DNA of 64,000 nt from Thermoplasmata archaeon (GTDB lineage: Archaea; Thermoplasmatota; Thermoplasmata; Lutacidiplasmatales; UBA184). The translations under genes and the position numbers were made by a program. The stretch's first letter is position 1. Each line of letters begins with the position of its first letter. A model generated the notes under the pieces. That model had not been told where the DNA came from, did not search any database, and worked only from the letters and a program-made list of their open reading frames with translations. Of the stretch, positions 16,524 to 24,916 are shown piece by piece. Where the stretch lies: positions 122,794 to 186,793 of the forward strand of contig JAKAAX010000004.1 in NCBI GenBank assembly GCA_021802125.1. The letters run 5' to 3'.

Positions 16524-18212
16524 ATGGTCCACCCTGGCTTGCGGGTGGGGGACCTGGTCGAGCTCATCGACCACCAGGAGGTCCTTCTCCCTGATTTCCA
16601 ACGCGGGTACGTTTGGCGACGCCCTCAGGTCCTGAAGTTCTTGGACTCGCTCTACCGTGGCTACCCGATAGGACAGGTGCTGCTGTGGATCCCCCCACAG
16701 TCGGTCACGGACGGGGACTCTGCACCACAAGGACGAGCGCTCGGGACGAGCCCAAGCCAGCAGGCCGGGGCCTCCATCTTTGCTTCCGCCGAGAGGGCGG
16801 AGAAGATCGGCGGGAGCCGTGCCCCCTCGAGGGCGGCACCCCCGCAGTTCGTCCTGGACGGCCAGCAGCGCCTGACCACCCTCTACCGAATCCTTCGCGG
16901 GGACGAAGGGGCGAAGGTCCGCTTCCACGCCGGCGACGAGATGTTCATGACGGAGACCGCCGCCTCCGGCAAGGACCCGCTATGGGTCTCGGTCGGGGAC
17001 ATTTTGGGCTCCGAGCGCGGGCTCTCCAAGGCGCTGGCCCGGCTGCAGAAGGAGCTGAAGCTCGCGCCGGACGACGCGGTGTTCGAGCGTTTCCAGGCGA
17101 ACCTCCAGCGGATGGCCCTGGTCCGAGAGCGTGTCCTGCCCGTGGACGTGGTCCGCCTGGCGGACCCCGAGCAGGTGGCCGAGCTCTTCGTCCGGATCAA
17201 CTCGGGAACCCCTCTTCGCCGGGCGGAGCTCGCCCTCGCCCAGCTCGCCTGGAGATGGCCGGGGGCCCTCGTGGTGCGTCTTGGTGACGCTCTGGAGGAG
17301 TTCGTCGAGGCCGGTTTCGACTTCTCGGCCCCGTTCCTGATGCGGAGCTTCGTCTCCGTCGCGACGGGGCAGGCGAGCTTCTCGAACCTGGAGTCGCTCT
17401 GGAAGCTCAACGACATCACCCTGTCGAAGAACTGGGACAAGACCCACAACGGGTTGCGGAGCACGATCGCGTTCATCCAGGAAGTGGCCCGGCTTCCCAC
17501 GGGCGATGACCTGCCCTCGGCAAACGTGCTGATCCCGATGACCGCCCTTTTCGCGAAGAACCTGCGGCTGGACGCTCCCCAGACCCAGCAGCTCCTGTAC
17601 TGGTTCCTCGTGGCCGGGGCCTTCGGGCGCTACGGGACGAACGTGGAGCCCCGTCTCGGAGAGGACCTGCGGGCGATCTACACCGAGACACCGCTCAAGA
17701 GCCTCTTGGACAGCCTAGCAAGCTCGACACCCGCCCCCGCCGTGGTGCCCGCCACCGAGCTCGAGGGCCGGGGGGTCGGTTCCGGGGTCTACCTGCTCAT
17801 GGCGAGCCTGATGCGCCTCAAGGGGGTCCAGGACTGGTTCCCCGCGTCGGTGGGTGGGCGCCCTCCCTCTCCCGCCCGAGGCGAGCGCGATCTGGTCCTC
17901 CAGCCGATCTTCAGCCGAAAGCAGCTGCAGGAGTCCGGGGCCGACCCCGAGCTCGCGGAAGAGATGGCGAACCTCCTCCTCCTGCCCCACCGCCCGCCCT
18001 CGAAGTACGCTCAGGCCAAGCCCGAGGAGATCCTCGCACGGGCGACCCCGGCCCAGATCAAGGACCAGTGGGTCCCGGAGTCGAAGTTCCTCTGGATGGC
18101 CCCACGGGCCGCCGAGTTCCTCACGGCCCGCAGGGTGCTGCTGGCCAAGGCGTTCTCGGTGGCGTTGGAGTCGCTCCACTCCGGGAACGCGCCCTTCCCT
18201 CCGCAGGGCTGA
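16524..18212 (+). CDS. DUF262 (GmrSD-like) protein with degenerate nuclease-like C-terminus
   Basis: 562 residues. DUF262 motifs are clear: LPDFQRGYVWRRPQ (23-36), the nucleotide motif LDGQQRLTTLYR (111-122) and RINSGTPLRRAELA. An insert rich in Ser/Ala separates the first two. The C-terminus follows the DUF1524 HNH pattern of GmrSD-type enzymes (PIFSRKQL, then MANLLLLPHRPPSKYAQ), but the His before IFP is replaced by Gln460 and the usual Asn is missing, so the nuclease is probably inactive. Family members take part in restriction of modified or phage DNA. No methylase or phosphorothioation genes are adjacent, so a role here is open. Confidence 0.8.
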   Translation: MVHPGLRVGDLVELIDHQEVLLPDFQRGYVWRRPQVLKFLDSLYRGYPIGQVLLWIPPQSVTDGDSAPQGRALGTSPSQQAGASIFASAERAEKIGGSRAPSRAAPPQFVLDGQQRLTTLYRILRGDEGAKVRFHAGDEMFMTETAASGKDPLWVSVGDILGSERGLSKALARLQKELKLAPDDAVFERFQANLQRMALVRERVLPVDVVRLADPEQVAELFVRINSGTPLRRAELALAQLAWRWPGALVVRLGDALEEFVEAGFDFSAPFLMRSFVSVATGQASFSNLESLWKLNDITLSKNWDKTHNGLRSTIAFIQEVARLPTGDDLPSANVLIPMTALFAKNLRLDAPQTQQLLYWFLVAGAFGRYGTNVEPRLGEDLRAIYTETPLKSLLDSLASSTPAPAVVPATELEGRGVGSGVYLLMASLMRLKGVQDWFPASVGGRPPSPARGERDLVLQPIFSRKQLQESGADPELAEEMANLLLLPHRPPSKYAQAKPEEILARATPAQIKDQWVPESKFLWMAPRAAEFLTARRVLLAKAFSVALESLHSGNAPFPPQG

Positions 18213-18320
18213 ACCGCCTTTCCTGGGACCCCTCTTCGAGGGGACTTCCCTCGTTCCTTGGGCGAGTGTAGAGGCCCACGGCCTACCCGACCCGCCCGAC
18301 ATTGGGAGGCATGTCGAATT

Positions 18321-18335
18321 CGTAACGTAGTTACG
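18321..18335. repeat. perfect 6-bp inverted repeat (dyad)
   Basis: CGTAAC, a 3-nt spacer GTA, then GTTACG, in an A/T-richer patch about 70 nt upstream of the TATA box of the next gene. It could be an operator or a weak hairpin after the DUF262 gene; nothing else is seen in the 18213-18400 gap. Confidence 0.4.
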
Positions 18336-18402
18336 TGTTCCGGAGCCCCCTCGCCCCGCGCCACTCCGAAAATCGATGACCCGGGGGCTCCGGGGCATTA
18401 CA

Positions 18403-18410
18403 CCTATATC
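18403..18410 (+). promoter_or_regulatory. TATA box of the 18458 gene
   Basis: CCTATATC places transcription near 18430, leaving a leader of about 28 nt that carries GGAGGT at 18445-18450, 7 nt before the ATG at 18458. Together these fix the start. Confidence 0.6.
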
Positions 18411-18457
18411 CCAGTCACTGCTACGATATGACGTGCCGTGCTGGGAGGTACCTTAGC

Positions 18458-19303
18458 ATGGAGGTAGGACCTAACCCTTCCTCCTGCCCATTGCCGTCCG
18501 GACCGCTGAACGAACTCTTCAAGGGCCGTCGCTCGGAACCCGAGCAGAAGGCGCTGCGGGAGGAGATGCGACACCGCCTCCACCCGATCACCTGCCGAAT
18601 ATGCCGGCAAGAGCTCGCCTACTTCCGCGACGTCGGCCGCTTCCCCCTCGAGGAGGAGGAAGTGCAGGGCGCCTACCTGCAAGGGCGTGGATACCGGTTC
18701 CTTCTCACCGTGTGGTGGGGACGTGTCTCCGACCACCTCCCGGGGGACCTGAAGGAGATGCCGGCGGTCTCGAGCTACTACCGACACATGTCCTTCCACC
18801 TCGGGGTGCGGACCGAGCGTGAGGGCGCTGCCCCTCTGACCGGCCCGAGTTACCTTGCTCGATCCGGAGGGTTCACGAGCTCTCCCGACGCGGCGCCAAC
18901 CCCCCCGGCCGGACCGAGCCTCCCCTCGCCGACCCCCATGAGCCCCGGCTTCCACGTGGTCATCCCCGTCCCGATGCCGGAGGCCTCGGAAGGGGCCTCC
19001 TGGAGCCCCGCGCGCGTCGAGTCTCCGCCCCGTGTCGAGCGGACGGTCCTGCGGATGGCCAAGACCATGGTCGAGCTGGACGAGCTTTCCTCGCGCCCTC
19101 TCCGAACGGGCGCTCTCGGGGCGAGCTCACGGTCATCGATGTGCTCCGCGTCCCAGACCACCGCCCAGGCCGCCTCCCGCGACCGGGAGCTGCTGGGCCG
19201 CGCGGCAGGCGCTTCGTCCGGAGCGGGGGGGTACGCCATCCGAATGTCCCCGCCTCAGCCCCCGGAGCCGAGGCGGCGCAAGCCATCGACGCGCCCGTCG
19301 TAG
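18458..19303 (+). CDS. hypothetical protein with CxxC motif and Ser/Pro-rich C-terminus
   Basis: 281 residues from the ATG with a good Shine-Dalgarno site (GGAGGT). Residues 1-130 look folded, with a single CRICRQELAYF CxxC pair and aromatic-rich segments (GYRFLLTVWWGRVSDH, SSYYRHMSFHLGV). From about 140 on it is proline/serine-rich and probably disordered. One CxxC is not enough for a zinc ribbon unless it dimerises. I do not recognise a family. It has its own promoter. Confidence 0.6.
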   Translation: MEVGPNPSSCPLPSGPLNELFKGRRSEPEQKALREEMRHRLHPITCRICRQELAYFRDVGRFPLEEEEVQGAYLQGRGYRFLLTVWWGRVSDHLPGDLKEMPAVSSYYRHMSFHLGVRTEREGAAPLTGPSYLARSGGFTSSPDAAPTPPAGPSLPSPTPMSPGFHVVIPVPMPEASEGASWSPARVESPPRVERTVLRMAKTMVELDELSSRPLRTGALGASSRSSMCSASQTTAQAASRDRELLGRAAGASSGAGGYAIRMSPPQPPEPRRRKPSTRPS

Positions 19304-19499
19304 GCCCGACCCGGGCCCCCGCACGGACTGTGTCGGCGCCCTGATCCGGTCGCCCGTTCACGGGGGGGCCTACCCCGGCCCAGGGGGACCTCTCGGGTCC
19401 ACTCGGTCAGGCACAACAGGAGAAGGCCGCGGCTCGCGGGAACCCCACAATCGCGCGCGCTGGCTCCGGAGTATCAGCGCATGAGGTCCGCGCACGAGC

Positions 19500-20789
19500 T
19501 CAGAGAGAAAGTTGCCCGCCGGGGACGGCACTAACCGTCTCTCGCGGACGCACCGGGGCGGTGATGGCATCCACTTCGGATCCCCACGCGGCGGAGCAGC
19601 CGCGTTTCATCTCCTCCGCGTCGAGAAGGATGGCGTCGCGGAGACTGGATCGCTCCGTCTCGGGCGCTCGGGGGAGCTCGGCGACCCGCTTGCGAAGGAG
19701 CATCAGCTTGCGTCGGTCCCCTGAGCCCGCAGGCGTCCCAGCGGGCGCCGCGACCGGGCGGGGCTGCAGGACGGCCCCGGTGGTCTCCGCGCGGAGCGGG
19801 GCCTGCGGGGGAGGGGCCACTGCAGGAGACCACGAAGGTGCGGTGGTGGCCACGGGAGCGGGGGGGGTGGACGCGGCGACATCGCCGGTGGGCGTGGGCT
19901 TGAACCACGTCAGAGGGGCATCCTCGACCCCCATGGGACCGAGGGACGACACTGCCACGAGAAGGACCACGTATCCGACGAGCGAGAGGATCCCGCCGAA
20001 CGAGCCGAATAGCGAGATGATGAACCCGACGAGGACCAGGATGCCGGCGATGAGGGCAGCCGAGGAACCGTAGTGGTCCCGGATGCGGAGCCCTCCGAGG
20101 AGCAATCCAATCGCCGAGAGCAGCAGGAAGAGCGTTCCGACGGCGACGATGATGACCCCGAGCCCAACGGAGCTCTGAGAGAAGCAGTTGGCGAGCGTGG
20201 CGGGGTCCGGAGCATTGCTGGCGCAGTTGGCGAACGAGGCCAACCCGCTCAGCTCGATCGCACCACCAGCGCCGCTCACCAGGCTCCCGACCGCTCCGAA
20301 CAGCAGCAAAATGGACGGGGTCTCGAACTCGCTCTCGATGTTCGAGAGCTTTCGGAAACCCAGGAACAGGAAGGCCGAGGAGATGGCCGAGATCAGGGCT
20401 CCCACGAGCACGATGATCTCGAGGTCCTGGACCAGCGAGAGGAAGGCGGCCATGCTACTGCCCCCCGTCGTAGGAGTAGGGGTGGCTGCGACAGCGAGCA
20501 GCGCGCCGAAGAGGGCGAGCGTCCCCAGGATGGCGGCGATACAGCCGATCTTGAGGAAGCGCATCCCGGAATCCTCGTTGGCATCCTTTGCATCCGTTCC
20601 GAACAGGTCGTTCGCGCCGAGACCCGCGAGCATGGGCGCCCCGGTCGCGGGGGGCAAGGAGGAGCCAGCAGGCGGAGGGGACAAAGGGCCCCCAGGACCT
20701 TGAGGGCTCGGGGGAGCGGGGATGCCCTGACCCTGTGCCGGTGCTCGCCCGCCCGCTTCCGCGCCAGAAAGGGTCGCAGTCAAGGTCAC
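19500..20789 (-). CDS. multi-pass membrane protein with disordered cytoplasmic tails
   Basis: 429 residues if the GTG at 20787-20789 is used, at leaderless distance from TTTATG at 20811-20816; a TTG four codons upstream is the alternative. An N-terminal Pro/Gly-rich 65 residues is followed by about six hydrophobic segments (KIGCIAAILGTLALFGALLA, IIVLVGALISAISSAFLFLG, GVIIVAVGTLFLLLSAIGLL and others) and a Pro/Ala-rich tail with a short charged helix (RRKLMLLRKRVAELP). A loop bears two cysteines (FANCASNAPDPATLANC) that could pair outside the cell. Function unknown. Confidence 0.7.
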   Translation of the reverse strand: MTLTATLSGAEAGGRAPAQGQGIPAPPSPQGPGGPLSPPPAGSSLPPATGAPMLAGLGANDLFGTDAKDANEDSGMRFLKIGCIAAILGTLALFGALLAVAATPTPTTGGSSMAAFLSLVQDLEIIVLVGALISAISSAFLFLGFRKLSNIESEFETPSILLLFGAVGSLVSGAGGAIELSGLASFANCASNAPDPATLANCFSQSSVGLGVIIVAVGTLFLLLSAIGLLLGGLRIRDHYGSSAALIAGILVLVGFIISLFGSFGGILSLVGYVVLLVAVSSLGPMGVEDAPLTWFKPTPTGDVAASTPPAPVATTAPSWSPAVAPPPQAPLRAETTGAVLQPRPVAAPAGTPAGSGDRRKLMLLRKRVAELPRAPETERSSLRDAILLDAEEMKRGCSAAWGSEVDAITAPVRPRETVSAVPGGQLSL

Positions 20790-20810
20790 CTGGCCAGTCA
20801 AATTCTAGCG

Positions 20811-20816
20811 CATAAA
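20811..20816 (-). promoter_or_regulatory. TATA-like box of the 19500-20789 gene
   Basis: On the minus strand this reads TTTATG in a GC-rich setting, about 24 nt before the GTG used as the start. Confidence 0.4.
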
Positions 20817-20896
20817 TCCTGCGGCAAAGTCGAACAAAAGAAAGGCGACTGGCTCGTCCAGGCGGACGGGAACGAGGGCAAGTGGCGGTCGGACCA

Positions 20897-21109
20897 CTAC
20901 TTCGCGGGAAGACTGGACTTCGGGACGCGGTAGACGGTCCCCGTGCGGTCGATCCGGGAGCTCAGGCGGACGACCTCCTTCTCGAGCGCTGCGAGAAGGG
21001 CCTCGGCGTGGGCCAGGTCCTTGCAGTGACCTCCGCCCGCTTGCGCGCAAGCTTGGTACGCCTTTCGGAGCTCCGCAAGTGACGGGGTGGCGCCGACCTT
21101 TCCGGCCAT
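20897..21109 (-). CDS. small helical protein, unknown
   Basis: 70 residues from an ATG 27 nt downstream of the aldo/keto reductase stop, on the same strand. The middle is a predicted helix or coiled coil (AHAEALLAALEKEVVRLSSR) preceded by two cysteines (ACAQAGGGHCKDL) spaced like a CHCH or zinc-type hairpin half. Codon use looks like that of its neighbours. It is too short to assign. Confidence 0.5.
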   Translation of the reverse strand: MAGKVGATPSLAELRKAYQACAQAGGGHCKDLAHAEALLAALEKEVVRLSSRIDRTGTVYRVPKSSLPAK

Positions 21110-21135
21110 CGAACGAGCGGAAGCGGAGGAGGATT

Positions 21136-21963
21136 TCAAGCCGACGCTCGCCGCGACGACCCGAAGACGGCGGACACCGCCTCCCGCTCCTCCGCGTCGA
21201 ACCACGGTGGGGTCCCCGCCTTCGCGTTCTCCGCCGGCCGCCCTCGACGGGCCGTGGCGGGGAGGATGACGTCGACCCGGGGGTCGGAGAGGATCCACTT
21301 GAGGAGGACCTGTCCCCAGGTCTCCACGCCCTTGTGGCGGAGCCGGGGCAGGAGCTCGGGGGGCGGGGGGGTCTGCACCAGGCCACCCGTACCCAGGGGT
21401 TCCATGACCAGCACCCCCAGCCCGAGCTCCTCGGCGAGCGGGAGCAACCGAAGCTCGGCCTCGCGGTCCCGGGCGTTGTAGGGGATCTGTACCGCGTCGA
21501 TCTTACCGCTTTCCATGAGCTTCGCGAGATCGCCGAAGGCGTGGGGGCGGTAGTGCGTGGCACCCACCTTGCCTACCTGGCCGGTCGACCGCAGGTCCAG
21601 GATCCGGGGCAGCACCTCCTCCACGCGTGAGAGGTTGTGGACCTGGTACAGGTCGATGGCTCCACCGAAGAACTTGAGAGACGCCTCGATCTGCGTTTCC
21701 ATCTCCCCGTCCGCGCGCGCCCAGACCTTGGTGGCTACGAACGCCTCCTTGCGGCGTTCGCGGAGCGCGTCGCCGAGCACCCGCTCGGCCTCCCCGTACA
21801 TCGGAGAGCTGTCGAAGAGCTGGGCGCCTGAACGAAGCGCCTCCGAGACGATCTCGTGTCGGGCCTTCTCCTCCGCGGACCCTCTCACGTCGAAGGTCTT
21901 CCACGTCCCCATGCCCACCACCGGAAGGGCCAGTCCTCGACCGCCAAGCGTCCGCTTCTCCAT
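21136..21963 (-). CDS. aldo/keto reductase
   Basis: 275 residues of the AKR TIM barrel. The catalytic tetrad is complete: Asp51 and Tyr56 in FDSSPMYGEAE, Lys79 in VATKVW and His109 in LYQVHN. GIGKVGATHY-type sequence (GKVGATHYRPH) and VQIPYNARD follow. It reduces aldehydes or ketones with NAD(P)H in the cytoplasm; the substrate is unknown. The start MEKRTLGGRGLALPVVGMGT is canonical. Confidence 0.92.
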   Translation of the reverse strand: MEKRTLGGRGLALPVVGMGTWKTFDVRGSAEEKARHEIVSEALRSGAQLFDSSPMYGEAERVLGDALRERRKEAFVATKVWARADGEMETQIEASLKFFGGAIDLYQVHNLSRVEEVLPRILDLRSTGQVGKVGATHYRPHAFGDLAKLMESGKIDAVQIPYNARDREAELRLLPLAEELGLGVLVMEPLGTGGLVQTPPPPELLPRLRHKGVETWGQVLLKWILSDPRVDVILPATARRGRPAENAKAGTPPWFDAEEREAVSAVFGSSRRASA

Positions 21964-22032
21964 GCCGCCGGGGAGGGTCCTGCGTGGATAAGGTCAGAGA
22001 GGGCCTTGCAGCGGGTAGGTAGGGGAGGGCAG

Positions 22033-22084
22033 AGCGGGGAGCGACAGCGGGGAACGACAGCGGGGAACGACAGCGGGGAGCGAG
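22033..22084. repeat. four tandem 13-bp repeats
   Basis: Four back-to-back units of AGCGGGGAACGAC (units 2 and 3 are identical; unit 1 has one and unit 4 two changes), in the 316-nt gap between the divergent aldo/keto reductase gene and the gene at 22280. A purine-rich degenerate continuation follows to about 22110. The rest of this gap shows no gene. Confidence 0.85.
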
Positions 22085-22279
22085 AGCGAGGGGGGAGAGC
22101 AGGGAGGGAGAGGCCGGGGGACCCCAGGTGTGGGTCGCTGATCCCCGACCGGGTCGAATCCCCCGATCCAGGCTCGCGATGGGCCCGTGCCTGCCGGGGG
22201 GGCGGGGGGCCCGTGCAGCATTGGCCGCCGCTCCGATGGAACCGTCCTCCTTTTGTCCCTGGTGGTCACACATCAGGAC

Positions 22280-22651
22280 ATGCCCATCGCGATCGAGGAC
22301 CTTCCGAAGGTGATCATCCTCGAGCCCGGACGAGGGGTCCGGATGGATGTTCGGATGGATTCGCCCTCCTGCGAGATCGACCTGCACCTGGACAAGGAGG
22401 GCCCGGGGAAGAGCTTCGTGCTCATGATCGGCCACAAGAACGGAGAGGTGGTCCAGCGGGTGCGCGTGGCGGGTCGGGCGAAGGTCCTGTTCGACCCGGA
22501 GACCCCGGGCGAGTACGTCTTCCTGCTGACGAACCCGATGGCCGAGCCCGCAGTTGTGCACTGGGAAGTGAAGCCGATGGGCACTCCGGGAGCGCCCAGG
22601 ACCGCCAAGCGCCCCTCGTCGAAGCGTGAGCAGGACCCGGCCTACCGGTAG
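22280..22651 (+). CDS. small beta-rich protein, unknown function
   Basis: 123 residues from the ATG MPIAIEDLPKVIILEPG. Alternating hydrophobic strands (SFVLMIGHKNGEVVQRVRV, EYVFLLTNPMAEPAVVHWEV) suggest a beta-sandwich of the kind that handles N-terminal or surface ligands, similar in pattern to GOLD-like domains, but this is only a pattern resemblance. The C-terminus is basic. Its stop overlaps that of the CBS gene on the other strand by 10 nt. Confidence 0.65.
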   Translation: MPIAIEDLPKVIILEPGRGVRMDVRMDSPSCEIDLHLDKEGPGKSFVLMIGHKNGEVVQRVRVAGRAKVLFDPETPGEYVFLLTNPMAEPAVVHWEVKPMGTPGAPRTAKRPSSKREQDPAYR

Positions 22652-23397
22652 CGGACCGAGGACGTCGCTCGGGAGACGTGCTCCCGTTCTAGGGAGGTCA
22701 TGACGTCGCCCCGCGTCACGATGCCGACCAGGTGCTCGCCGCTCTTGACGGGGAGCCGTTGGATGTGCTTGACCAGCATCCAGCGGAGCGCGGACTCGAC
22801 CGAGGTGTCCGGGGTGACGGTGATGGCGGGGGAGGTCATCACGTCCTTCACGTGGAGCCGCGCCAGCACCCCCCTCCACTTCGCACGCCGCACGAGCCTC
22901 TCGCGCGACGGGTTGTCGAGCACGTGGTCGATCACCTCGCTCGCCACCGACAACCCACCCTGCTGGGCCAACCCCCGCAGGATGTCGCGCTCGCTGAGGA
23001 CCCCCTCCAGGCGCGTCCCCCGCACGACCGGCAGTCCGGAGATCTGGTGGAAACGAAGGAGCCGGGCGGCGGCCTCCAGCTTGACGTCCCTGCCGGTCGT
23101 GACGAGACACGTGGTCATGATGTCCCGCACGACCAGCTCTTCTCCCGCCGTCAGCTCCTGAGGCTTCTCGACGGGCCCGAGGGTCTGGGCCCCGACCTCA
23201 AGGTGGGGGATGACCGCGGCAGGGGAGGCGGCCCCGGAGGGCGGCGGTCCCATCGGGGGGTAGGGGATCGGCGCCGGCATCAGGGCCGGCCGACGTGCGG
23301 ACATCGTCGGTGGGGGCCTTCCAAGGGCGGCCTCTTCCTCCCCAGAGACTTCACGCCGGGGGAGGCACATAGCTCGGGCGTGGAACCCGCTTGACAC
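22642..23397 (-). CDS. CBS-domain pair protein
   Basis: 251 residues. The GTG start is set by a TATA box shared with cyclophilin, 27 nt away. About 85 residues of proline-rich N-terminus precede two CBS motifs ([20 protein letters not shown], then [20 protein letters not shown]), with [11 protein letters not shown] and [14 protein letters not shown] at their ends. Such pairs bind adenosyl ligands (AMP, ATP, SAM) and regulate partners. No enzyme or channel domain is attached, so the partner is unknown. Confidence 0.85.
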   Translation of the reverse strand: MSSGFHARAMCLPRREVSGEEEAALGRPPPTMSARRPALMPAPIPYPPMGPPPSGAASPAAVIPHLEVGAQTLGPVEKPQELTAGEELVVRDIMTTCLVTTGRDVKLEAAARLLRFHQISGLPVVRGTRLEGVLSERDILRGLAQQGGLSVASEVIDHVLDNPSRERLVRRAKWRGVLARLHVKDVMTSPAITVTPDTSVESALRWMLVKHIQRLPVKSGEHLVGIVTRGDVMTSLEREHVSRATSSVRYR

Positions 23398-23420
23398 GCC
23401 TTCACGGCCGCGCCACTTGG

Positions 23421-23428
23421 CTTTATCC
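23421..23428. promoter_or_regulatory. bidirectional TATA box (CBS protein / cyclophilin)
   Basis: CTTTATCC is centred about 24-27 nt from both the plus-strand ATG at 23448 and the minus-strand GTG at 23397, consistent with leaderless transcripts in both directions from one box. Confidence 0.55.
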
Positions 23429-23447
23429 TCCGAGACCTTTGGCCGAA

Positions 23448-23930
23448 ATGAGGCGACTACGCATGGCGAATCCCCGGATGACGCTGGAAACGAGCATGGG
23501 AACGATCGAGGCCGAGCTCTTCGTGGACAAGGCCCCGAAGACCGCGGCGAACTTCCGTACCCTTTCCGAGAAGGGGTTCTACAATGGGCTCGTGTTCCAC
23601 CGCGTGATCGACGGGTTCATGATCCAGGGCGGCTGTCCGAAGGGCACCGGCACGGGTGGTCCCGGCTACAACATCCCCGACGAGTTCGGCCCGGGGTTGA
23701 AGCACGACAGCGCAGGCATCTTCTCCATGGCCAACGCCGGACCCAACACCGGCGGGAGCCAGTTCTTCATCACGCTCGCGGCCACCCCCTGGCTGGACCG
23801 AAAGCACGCCATCTTCGGGAAGGTCACGAACGGAATGGATGTCGTGATGCGCATCGGGAAGACCCCGGTGGACGGCAACGACCGCCCGCGCACCGCGGTC
23901 AAGATCACGAAGGTCACCATCTCCGGGTGA
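23448..23930 (+). CDS. peptidyl-prolyl cis-trans isomerase, cyclophilin type
   Basis: 160 residues with the cyclophilin core: [55 protein letters not shown] and [14 protein letters not shown]. The catalytic Arg (FHRV) and Phe/Gln residues of the active site are present. It is a short, single-domain cytoplasmic form that catalyses proline isomerisation in protein folding. Confidence 0.97.
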   Translation: MRRLRMANPRMTLETSMGTIEAELFVDKAPKTAANFRTLSEKGFYNGLVFHRVIDGFMIQGGCPKGTGTGGPGYNIPDEFGPGLKHDSAGIFSMANAGPNTGGSQFFITLAATPWLDRKHAIFGKVTNGMDVVMRIGKTPVDGNDRPRTAVKITKVTISG

Positions 23931-23988
23931 AGGGCGCGCGACTCGCACGCCCCGACCCCGGCAGGGTCCTCGCGCTCCCGGCCGAAGG

Positions 23989-24297
23989 TCAGAGGCCTTC
24001 GACCAGCCTTCGGACCTCCGCAAGGTCCGCGTCGATGCGGAGGACCGTACGGTCCTCCTCCCCAAGGAGTAGGTCGGGGCGCTGGTCCTTCAGGTAGTCG
24101 TAGATCCCTTTCCCGGAGAGCCCATCCACCCACCGGAGGATCGCCCACTTCGAGCTCTTGGCCACGCGCTGGTACCGCCCTAGAAGCTCGGCCACGCGCT
24201 CCTTGACCGAGATCTCCCCGCGCAGCCAGGCGTCGAGCCGCTCCTGGTCCAGCTCCCGGACCCAGCCGCGGATGATCCTCTCGCTGCCTCCGGGCAA
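23989..24297 (-). CDS. small helical protein, unknown
   Basis: 102 residues from a TTG with a G-rich SD-like site before it. A longer version from the ATG at 24382-24384 would overlap the peroxiredoxin start and adds residues that look non-conserved. The protein is charged and helical (ERIIRGWVRELDQERLDAW, GRYQRVAKSSKWAILRWVDG) and ends in a short alpha/beta piece. No family recognised. It converges on cyclophilin. Confidence 0.55.
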   Translation of the reverse strand: MPGGSERIIRGWVRELDQERLDAWLRGEISVKERVAELLGRYQRVAKSSKWAILRWVDGLSGKGIYDYLKDQRPDLLLGEEDRTVLRIDADLAEVRRLVEGL

Positions 24298-24351
24298 TCG
24301 CGCACCCCCCGGTCCGACGGGCGTCCGGGATGTTGGGCCACTCCAGGGGAG

Positions 24352-24360
24352 GATGAAATA
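24352..24360. promoter_or_regulatory. TATA-like box between divergent genes
   Basis: GATGAAATA is about 27 nt before the peroxiredoxin ATG on the plus strand. Read on the minus strand (TATTTCATC) it could also serve the small helical gene. Confidence 0.45.
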
Positions 24361-24382
24361 GGCTGCTCGCCCACCGGTATAC

Positions 24383-24826
24383 ATGCCGAAGGTAGGGGAG
24401 ACGGCGCCAGAGTTCGCCTCGGTCGACAGCGATGGACGCGCCCTTCGTCTCGCAGATTATCGCGGGAAGCAGCGGGTCGTCCTGTACTTCTTCCCCGCCT
24501 GCTTCACGCCCGGCTGCGACATCGAGGCCGGTAAGTTCCGCGACGAGTTCCCCCGCTACAAGGGCAAGGATACCCAGGTGATCGGGGTGTCCAACGACGC
24601 TCCGGAGACCGCGAAGAAGTTCCGAGAGCACTTCCACCTGCCCTTCCCGGTCCTTCCGGACCCGGAAGGCCGCATCATCCAGCTCTACGGCGTGGGGGGA
24701 TCGGGAGGACGAGCTCGGCGGGTCACGTTCCTGATCGGGCTCGACGGGAAGGTCGAAGAGGTCGTGGACGACCGGAGCCCCGAGACCCACGTCGTGAAGA
24801 CCCTGGAGCGGCTCTCTTCGCCCTGA
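24383..24826 (+). CDS. bcp: peroxiredoxin, BCP/PrxQ type
   Basis: 147 residues. The active site is PACFTPGC, with the peroxidatic Cys45 after the conserved TPG. The usual resolving Cys five residues later is absent, but an extra Cys40 lies five residues before, so this is either a one-Cys enzyme or uses an unusual partner. It reduces hydroperoxides with thiol donors in the cytoplasm. A leaderless start is likely. Confidence 0.93.
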   Translation: MPKVGETAPEFASVDSDGRALRLADYRGKQRVVLYFFPACFTPGCDIEAGKFRDEFPRYKGKDTQVIGVSNDAPETAKKFREHFHLPFPVLPDPEGRIIQLYGVGGSGGRARRVTFLIGLDGKVEEVVDDRSPETHVVKTLERLSSP

Positions 24827-24916
24827 CCGGGCGAGCCGACGGGAGCTCGGAACATCCGGTAGGGTCCTCTCTTTCGGACCACGGGGGGGGCGCGTGCAGC
24901 GCGCCGAGCGGCCGCC

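Noticed and set aside
22033..22110. Possible CRISPR-like repeats
   Set aside because: The 13-bp units are back to back without spacers, and no cas genes are in the window.
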